35,735 nucleotides of DNA, taken from the NCBI GenBank assembly GCA_013360395.1, contig JABWBQ010000030.1, forward strand, positions 1 through 35,735, written 5' to 3'. Source of the DNA: Flavobacteriales bacterium. GTDB taxonomy: Bacteria; Bacteroidota; Bacteroidia; Flavobacteriales_F; PHOS-HE28. The notes under the pieces are model-generated. The model was given only the letters and a program-made list of their open reading frames with translations, was not told where the DNA came from and did not search any database. Positions 32,277 to 35,735 of this stretch are shown here, piece after piece (the stretch's first letter is position 1; each line of letters opens with the position of its first letter). Made by a program: the position numbers and the translations under genes.

Positions 32277-35114
32277 CTACTTGATGGTGGTGTCGGTCCG
32301 TTCGGCCTGTGCGATGATGGCATCGCCCTGCTTGCGGGCCTCGGCGACGATGCCGTCCGCCTTCTTGTCCGCCTCGGCCATGGCCTTCTGCTCCTGCTTG
32401 TCGGCCTCTTTCTTGGCAGCGTCGGCCACGGCCTTGGCGGCCATCTTGGCCAGCGGGTTGGTCACCTTGGCCAGCTCGTCGTCCGCGGCCTTGTACGCCT
32501 GCGCCTTGATGTTGGCGGCCTCGCGGCGGGCCGTGGCCTTCAGCGCATCGGCCTGCTTCTGCGCCTCGGCCAGCAGCTTGGCGGCCTCCTCCCGGGCCCG
32601 CGCGATGGCCTCCTCCTTGGCCTTGCCCACCTGCTGGTTCAGCTCCTGCTTCACCTCGGTGACCACCGTCTGCGTGAGGCTGCCGCTCCCACCGGCGAAC
32701 ACGGGCTTGATGACGGGTTTGGTGATGGTGCCGGTGATCCTGGCCGTGACGTCGATCTCGGCCGGCATCTGGAACCCGCTGCCCAGCAACTGGTTCGCCT
32801 GGCCCAGCCAGCCGGCCACCAACTGGTTGGCCTGCGCCCCGAACATGTCGGTGGGCACCTTGGCCTTCAGGTCGTATTCGATGGCCTGATCGGCGAAGGC
32901 GGTGCTGCCCCCCACGTTGGCCTTGATGCGGTCGATCTTCACATCGAAGGGCTTGGTGATCATCTTGCCGTCGCGGAACTCGTAGCTGAAATCGACGCTC
33001 GGCAACGTGGTGTTGTCGATGCCGCTCACCTTGAAGGCCTTGGCCAGGTCCACCAGCGGCTGGAACCCGTCCACCCGCACGTTGCGTGTGGTCAGGGTGC
33101 CCTGGCCGGTGAGGCGCTCCAGCACCGGGTTCATGGCCTGGTCCAGTTCGGTGCGCATGCTCAGGGTGGTGCTGTAGCGGCCCTTGCAGGTCTTGGCGAT
33201 CGGCGCCAGCTTCCGCACGGTCTCCACGTACTGCACGGTCTTCTCGATGTCCATGTCGCGGATGTCGTAGCGCAGTTCAGCCACGGGCGCACCCTTCTCG
33301 GGTGTGGCGTACGACCCGTCGAGACCCACGCGCCCCTCGAACAGGCCGAACACCAGCTTGCTGAGGTCCACCCGCCGGTCGTGGATGTGCACCCCGCCCT
33401 GGAGGCCGGTGAGCACCAGGTCGTCGTACAGCACTTCACCGGCCTCGGCCGCCAGGCGGAAGTCGATGTTGCCCGGCACTTCGATCACGGACATGGCCGC
33501 GGTGTCCTCCGTGGTGCCCTGGGCGGTGGCGGGCTCCTCGGGGCCCATCAGCTCGTTGAGGTCGAAGCGGCGGCTGGCGACGTTGAAGGTGCCGGTGAGG
33601 GTGCTGTCCTTCAACCACCACAGCAGGTAGCTGTCGAACCGGCCCGAGGCGCGCACGTCGCTCCCGCCCAGCGTGCCGTCGAAGCCGTTCAGGGCCAGGA
33701 AGCGCGGGCTGAGCACCAGGTCGAGGGTGTGGATGCCCACCGGCCAGGGGAGCGAGTCGCTGCGATAGGTCATGCCGCTCAACAGCACCTTGCCCTCGGC
33801 GGTGAACTTCTCGAAGCGTTGCGCCTCGATGTCGCTCACGGCACCTTTCACCTTCACGTCCACGTCGAGCCTGCCGTTCAGGTCGTCACCCTTCTCCAGG
33901 GGCACCACGCGCTTGAGGCTGGCCAGGTCCAGCTTGGCCTGCGCGGCCAGGTCCACGCGCGGGTCGCTCACGGGCCGCTCCAGGTGCAGCCGCGCGCTCA
34001 CCGGGTTGGCCGCCACCTGCATGGCGAAGGTGGGCACGTCCACCACCATGCCGTCCAGGTCGCTGCCCTGCGGGCTGGCGATGGAGGCCTTCAGCTGGAT
34101 GCGCTCCACGCTCTCGGGCAGGTCGGGGTACTTGAAGCGCCCGTTCTCCACGGCGATGTCCAGCCCGAAGCCCGGCATCGTGGTGTCGTTGTACGTACCC
34201 TTCACATGGCCGCTGAACGAGGCCTTGCCGCTCATGTCCACCCCCTCCAGGTCCTTGGCGAAGGCGGCGGGCAGCATGGACAGCAGGGTGCCCAGGTCGT
34301 TCTTGCGCAGGGCCCAGGTGATGTCCATGTCGATGTCGTCCGCGGGCATGGCCAGCCAGCCGTTGAAGCCTAGGATGAGGCGGTTGATCACGGCCTCGTT
34401 CTCCTTGAAGGTGAACTTCATGTTCGGCAGGTCCATGTCCAGGTCGGCGGTGATGTCGGCCTTGGCACGCTGCAGGTAACGCACCCCGTCGAAGAGCACG
34501 TCCACGGTGTCCACGTGGGTGGTGGTGGACAGGGTGAAGAGGTCCTGGGTGAAATCGCCCGTGCCCTTGTGGTCCAGGCCCAGCAGGTCCATGCGGAAGG
34601 CGAGGGTGCTGTCGTCGTACACCACCCGGCCGTCCTCGATCCAGTACTCCCGAAGGCCGATGGCGAAGCCGCCGCCGGTATCGGCCGGGGCCTCCGTCGC
34701 GCTGCTGTCCGGCAGGGTGATGTCCCAGTTGGCCCGCCCGTCGGCACGCACCACCGCATGGATCCGCGGACGCTGCAGGCCGATGCGCTTGATGTCCACC
34801 TTGTCGCCGAAGACGCTCTTGATGTCCACCGTGGCGGTGAGCGACCCGATGTCGGCCAGGCAGACCCCTTCGAAGGGGGCCTTGTTGCACAGCTTCACAT
34901 CGGCCACTTCCACGGTGAGGTCGGGGAAGCTGCGCAGCAGGGTGAGGTCCCACGCCCCCCACTCCACCGTGGCGTTGAGGTTGGCGTTCACCTGCTCCTT
35001 GACCATCGCCTCGATGCGGTCCTTGAACAGCACGGGGATCAGGATGATGGCGGCGAGCAGGAGCACCACCAGGACCACCCCGGCGATGACGATGCGTTTG
35101 AACCATTTGCCCAT
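32277..35114 (-). CDS. AsmA-family protein with Ala/Lys-rich coiled-coil tail
   Basis: A 945-residue protein from ATG 35114 (MGKWFKRIVIAGVVLVVLLL). An in-frame TTG at 35138 is the edge of the -7 box, so it is not the start. One N-terminal inner-membrane helix (about 8-31) is followed by a long beta-rich periplasmic body with AsmA motifs: LNATVEWGAWDLTLLRSFPDLTV near the N-terminus, then repeated LDxK-type strands and GGSDVRASGRF. AsmA-like proteins (AsmA, TamB, YhdP) are bridge-like proteins linked to phospholipid transport between membranes. The last 130 or so residues change to Ala/Lys/Glu/Gln helix (KAKEEAIARAREEAAKLLAE) predicted as coiled coil, which is not typical of classical AsmA. It lies upstream of the PorE-like gene. 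Confidence 0.88.
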   Translation of the reverse strand: MGKWFKRIVIAGVVLVVLLLAAIILIPVLFKDRIEAMVKEQVNANLNATVEWGAWDLTLLRSFPDLTVEVADVKLCNKAPFEGVCLADIGSLTATVDIKSVFGDKVDIKRIGLQRPRIHAVVRADGRANWDITLPDSSATEAPADTGGGFAIGLREYWIEDGRVVYDDSTLAFRMDLLGLDHKGTGDFTQDLFTLSTTTHVDTVDVLFDGVRYLQRAKADITADLDMDLPNMKFTFKENEAVINRLILGFNGWLAMPADDIDMDITWALRKNDLGTLLSMLPAAFAKDLEGVDMSGKASFSGHVKGTYNDTTMPGFGLDIAVENGRFKYPDLPESVERIQLKASIASPQGSDLDGMVVDVPTFAMQVAANPVSARLHLERPVSDPRVDLAAQAKLDLASLKRVVPLEKGDDLNGRLDVDVKVKGAVSDIEAQRFEKFTAEGKVLLSGMTYRSDSLPWPVGIHTLDLVLSPRFLALNGFDGTLGGSDVRASGRFDSYLLWWLKDSTLTGTFNVASRRFDLNELMGPEEPATAQGTTEDTAAMSVIEVPGNIDFRLAAEAGEVLYDDLVLTGLQGGVHIHDRRVDLSKLVFGLFEGRVGLDGSYATPEKGAPVAELRYDIRDMDIEKTVQYVETVRKLAPIAKTCKGRYSTTLSMRTELDQAMNPVLERLTGQGTLTTRNVRVDGFQPLVDLAKAFKVSGIDNTTLPSVDFSYEFRDGKMITKPFDVKIDRIKANVGGSTAFADQAIEYDLKAKVPTDMFGAQANQLVAGWLGQANQLLGSGFQMPAEIDVTARITGTITKPVIKPVFAGGSGSLTQTVVTEVKQELNQQVGKAKEEAIARAREEAAKLLAEAQKQADALKATARREAANIKAQAYKAADDELAKVTNPLAKMAAKAVADAAKKEADKQEQKAMAEADKKADGIVAEARKQGDAIIAQAERTDTTIK

Positions 35115-35135
35115 GGGCGGTCGGGAATGAGGATG

Positions 35136-35143
35136 CAAAGATC
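35136..35143 (-). promoter_or_regulatory. Candidate -7 box for the AsmA-like gene
   Basis: GATCTTTG matches seven of eight positions of TAnnTTTG, 21 nt before ATG 35114. It excludes the apparent upstream TTG start at 35138. Confidence 0.4.
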
Positions 35144-35212
35144 ATGCGGTGGCGGGCCGATCGCGGCCGCCACGGGCGCCGGTTGCCAACAGCGATCGTG
35201 GATGGCGGGGCC

Positions 35213-35735
35213 TCAGAGCCGGGCCGCGCGCTGGCGCAACAGGTGGTCGGCGAGCACCAGGCAGGCCATGGCCTCCACCACGGGCACGGCGCGTGGCACC
35301 ACGCAGGGATCGTGGCGGCCCTTGCCCTCCAACACCACGGGCCGCCCTTCGCGGTCCACCGAAGGCTGCGCGCGCATCAGCGTGGAGGGCGGCTTGAAGG
35401 CCACCTCGAACACGATGTCGGCCCCGGTGCTGATGCCGCCCAGCACACCGCCGCTGCGGTTGGCCGCGAAGCCGATGCCACCCGCCCCGTCGGGCACCAG
35501 CGGATCGTTGTGGGCCGAACCCCGCATGGCCGCCGCCGCGAACCCGCTGCCCACCTGGAAGCCCTTCACCGCGTTGATGCCCAGCATGGCCTTGCCCAGG
35601 TCGGCGTGCAGCTTGTCGAACACCGGGTCGCCCAGCCCGGCCGGCACCCCCTGCACCCTGCACGTGATGCGGCCGCCCATGGTGTCGCCCTCGCCCCGCA
35701 CGGCCTCGATCAGGGCGGCCATGGCCGCGGCCGTG
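35213..35735 (-). CDS. aroC: Chorismate synthase (partial, 5' end beyond the window)
   Basis: The C-terminal half of chorismate synthase, which converts EPSP to chorismate with reduced FMN in the last step of the shikimate pathway. Visible family features are [35 protein letters not shown] (substrate and FMN contacts), [16 protein letters not shown], the GGISTGADI segment and [19 protein letters not shown], one of the signature motifs. The product ends normally at TGA 35213. The frame stays open to the right edge, so the N-terminus lies upstream on the minus strand. A 98-bp gap separates it from the AsmA-like gene, and no shikimate gene neighbours it in the window. Confidence 0.96.
   Translation of the reverse strand, partial: TAAAMAALIEAVRGEGDTMGGRITCRVQGVPAGLGDPVFDKLHADLGKAMLGINAVKGFQVGSGFAAAAMRGSAHNDPLVPDGAGGIGFAANRSGGVLGGISTGADIVFEVAFKPPSTLMRAQPSVDREGRPVVLEGKGRHDPCVVPRAVPVVEAMACLVLADHLLRQRAARL

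Overview
The window is a GC-rich chromosomal segment of a member of the Bacteroidota, probably a Flavobacteriales-like lineage. The evidence is: two proteins ending in type IX secretion system (T9SS) sorting domains (one type B/gliding-type, one type A), SprB, PKD and Calx-beta repeats, a PorE-like OmpA protein, and many start codons preceded by Bacteroidota-type -7 boxes (TAnnTTTG). The genus assignment is inference only. There is no rRNA, tRNA, CRISPR array, prophage or intact insertion sequence. Coding density is high and most genes look like ordinary housekeeping or cell-envelope genes.

Layout, left to right. 1-3011 (+): the 3' part of a giant repeat adhesin with a type B C-terminal domain, interrupted by a 50-bp deletion frameshift. 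3000-5144 (-): WG-repeat secreted protein. 5219-7549 (+): MMPL/RND exporter. 7688-9119 (+): a 35-residue membrane peptide followed by the Na+/H+ antiporter nhaA. 9258-13580 (+): 1440-residue multidomain T9SS substrate with the best promoter and a good terminator. 13966-14685 (-): TPR protein. 14756-17372 (-): tightly coupled operon lemA > TPM > TPM/Gly-rich > djlA-like. 17465-19712 (-): operon DUF4920 > PAP2 phosphatase > isoaspartyl peptidase. 19936-20355 (+): RimB-like retropepsin. 20356-23182 (-): secreted propeller-like protein and CrtI-like oxidoreductase. 23423-24379 (+): PHB-depolymerase-like esterase. 24391-24777: MITE-like insertion with terminal inverted repeats. 24778-25650 (-): rimK. 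25747-28042 (+): GT-C (GT22-like) glycosyltransferase and TerC-family protein. 28030-30114 (-): trypsin-like secreted protease with dockerin-like repeats. 30169-35114 (-): PorE-like OmpA protein and AsmA-like protein. 35213-35735 (-): chorismate synthase, cut by the window end.

Functional themes: surface and secreted proteins (adhesin, large T9SS substrate, protease, WG and propeller proteins, PorE-like anchor), ion and lipid transport (NhaA, MMPL, TerC, AsmA), membrane quality control (LemA/TPM/DjlA), and C-terminal glutamate ligation and removal (RimK with a RimB-like protease, encoded 4.4 kb apart). I see no clear novel defence or biosynthetic system. The most worthwhile oddities are the out-of-frame deletion in the tandem adhesin repeats, the MITE-like element abutting the rimK stop codon, a tandemly duplicated signal peptide in the PAP2 gene, the tiny ORF in front of nhaA, and several promoters placed so close to start codons that leaderless mRNAs are predicted.
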